Source: an uncultured Granulosicoccus sp. (lineage in GTDB: Bacteria > Pseudomonadota > Gammaproteobacteria > Granulosicoccales > Granulosicoccaceae). Taken from it: 64,000 nt of DNA. Of this stretch, positions 63,109 to 64,000 are shown in pieces. Location of the stretch: contig CANMQI010000003.1 of the NCBI GenBank assembly GCA_947499955.1, forward strand, positions 248,001 through 312,000, in the 5' to 3' direction. Both the position numbers and the translations under genes were made by a program. Position 1 is the stretch's first letter, and every line of letters begins with the position of its first letter. The notes under the pieces were generated by a model, which saw nothing but the letters and a program-made list of their open reading frames with translations, did not search any database and was not told where the DNA came from.

Positions 63109-63711
63109 ATGCTGGACCGCTTCTACCTGATCGTCGGGGATACCCGACAACTTGCCGAATTTCTCGATGCCGGCGTACGCTGTGTGCAACTGCGCATGAA
63201 GGACACCAGCGAGAGTGAATGCCGACGGCAGATACGCGAAGCCCGGGAACTGTGTGAGCAGGCCGGCGCGACCCTGATCCTCAATGACTACTGGCGACTG
63301 GCGCTGGATGAAGGGTGTGCTGCCATACACCTGGGTCAGGAAGATCTGCAGGACGCGGAAATGAACACCCTGCGTAACGCCGGCATCAGGATAGGCATCA
63401 GTACCCATGACCGAGCCGAGCTGGCCATTGCACAATCACACGAACCGGACTACATTGCGCTGGGTCCGATCTACGCCACCCTGTTGAAGAAGATGCCGTG
63501 GCGACCACAAGGCCTCGACAAGCTGCAGCGCTGGAAGGATTCCATCGGCCAGACTCCTCTGGTCGCCATTGGCGGCTTTACCCCAGAGCGTGCTGCGGGT
63601 GCCTTTGAACATGGGGCAGATTCGGTGTGTGTGGTCACCGATATCGCGCAACACGCAGACCCCGTTGCCCGAGTGCGCCAGTGGCTGGACGTGACTCGCG
63701 CCACACAGTAG
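63109..63711 (+). CDS. thiE: Thiamine phosphate synthase
   Basis: 200 residues, TIM barrel. CVQLRMKDTSESE, LILNDYWRLALDEGCAAIHLGQEDL, IGISTHDRAEL, YIALGPIYATLLKKMPW and VAIGGFTPERAAGAFEHGADSVCVV are the phosphate and pyrimidine binding landmarks. Couples HMP-PP with thiazole phosphate to thiamine phosphate. Last gene of the operon, two bp after thiG; the terminator follows about 140 bp later. ThiL, ThiC and ThiI are not in the window. Confidence 0.94.
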   Translation: MLDRFYLIVGDTRQLAEFLDAGVRCVQLRMKDTSESECRRQIREARELCEQAGATLILNDYWRLALDEGCAAIHLGQEDLQDAEMNTLRNAGIRIGISTHDRAELAIAQSHEPDYIALGPIYATLLKKMPWRPQGLDKLQRWKDSIGQTPLVAIGGFTPERAAGAFEHGADSVCVVTDIAQHADPVARVRQWLDVTRATQ

Positions 63712-63854
63712 GGTTGACATTATTTCGCCGATGTATCAACCTTCTCCGCGCATGAATACCCTGTACACCCCAAGCACTGTCTCAAAACCGGGCGCTCTCA
63801 AACCGGCAGTGAAAACTGCGCGCGCCTGAATCCCGGTAAGGAAGTTCTGACAGT

Positions 63855-63891
63855 AAAACTCCGGCGGCCCTGGCGGCTTCCGGAGTTTTTT
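63855..63891 (+). terminator. Rho-independent terminator of the thiamine operon
   Basis: AAAACTCCGG pairs perfectly with CCGGAGTTTT around a 15-nt loop that can fold further (CGGC/GGCGG), followed by six T residues. Located between thiE and dapA. The stem base of A:T pairs means it could also act in the reverse direction. Confidence 0.85.
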
Positions 63892-63937
63892 GGTTTTCGG
63901 GGTCCGTTCAAGTCCGCCTTCAACACGAGAAATCATC

Positions 63938-64000
63938 ATGTTCGAAGGTTCGTATGTCGCATTGATCACCCCAATGACCCTGAACGGGGAACTGGATATT
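63938..64000 (+). CDS. dapA: 4-hydroxy-tetrahydrodipicolinate synthase, N-terminal 21 residues (runs off the window)
   Basis: The visible start MFEGSYVALITPMTLNGELD matches the conserved N-terminus of DapA (GS-x-VAL-x-TPM), which condenses pyruvate with aspartate semialdehyde in lysine and diaminopimelate synthesis. GAGAAA lies about 7 nt before the ATG. It follows the thiamine-operon terminator and so should have its own promoter. The other members of the dihydrodipicolinate synthase superfamily differ in this stretch, but 21 residues are few. Confidence 0.75.
   Translation, partial: MFEGSYVALITPMTLNGELDI

Noticed and set aside
63714-63719. TTGACA as -35 of a dapA promoter
   Set aside because: No acceptable -10 lies 15-19 bp downstream, and a transcript from here would meet the terminator at 63855 before dapA.

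Overview
The window reads as chromosomal DNA of a GC-rich, aerobic, marine-type gammaproteobacterium. I infer this from the mix of propionyl-CoA carboxylase with methylmalonyl-CoA mutase, taurine/sulfonate catabolism, alginate-oligomer use, many TRAP and ABC importers, sulfide oxidation, a Tus-type protein and a ThiYXZ-type thiamine operon. A Granulosicoccus-like organism is a guess; no rRNA or other taxonomic marker is present. I saw no tRNA, insertion sequence, prophage or CRISPR array. The layout is compact operons of small-molecule uptake and breakdown, each next to its own regulator.

Region 1-6.2 kb: propionyl-CoA to succinyl-CoA genes (pccB, pccA, start of the mutase) on the minus strand, divergent from a ScfR/RamB-type acyl-CoA regulator; then an MgtC-family protein. 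6.4-15.7 kb: a cupin gene, then a taurine module: a TRAP importer with a UspA protein on the minus strand, divergent from tauX-tauY-xsc and a YeiH-type exporter. Taurine would be imported, deaminated to sulfoacetaldehyde, cleaved to acetyl phosphate plus sulfite, and the sulfur anion exported. 15.9-18.4 kb: an unknown lipoprotein and an APH-fold kinase.

18.5-29.9 kb: two adjacent minus-strand units. One is SDR - GntR/HutC - four-gene ABC importer - HisD-like dehydrogenase (resembling sulfopropanediol dehydrogenase HpsN rather than biosynthetic HisD). The other is ltnD-otnK-otnC-otnI for four-carbon acid sugars, divergent from a MarR gene. Two matching GntR-type operators were found, one lying between the -35 and -10 of the SDR promoter. 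30-34.3 kb: an FAD/GcvT demethylating dehydrogenase and a soluble hybrid histidine kinase. 34.5-42.4 kb: an alginate-oligosaccharide operon (GntR, AlgS/M1/M2/Q-type ABC importer, PL15 exolyase).

42.4-50.7 kb: a truncated EamA gene, a PAS-GGDEF-EAL protein, a 7-bp tandem repeat, an uncharacterised three-gene operon (radical SAM protein with a CX7CX2C cluster motif, alpha/beta hydrolase, ureohydrolase), a Tus-family protein, and a VOC protein. 50.8-56.8 kb: a sulfide-oxidation operon (two YeeE/YedE proteins, persulfide dioxygenase, DUF442-SQR fusion, SulP transporter) downstream of an NsrR-like Rrf2 regulator. 56.9-63.9 kb: a TPP riboswitch and the operon thiD-thiZXY-tenA-thiO-thiS-thiG-thiE, closed by a terminator, then the start of dapA.

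The parts I consider most likely to hold undescribed biology are the radical SAM trio, the Tus homologue with altered lock-pocket residues, and the HisD-like/ABC/SDR unit.
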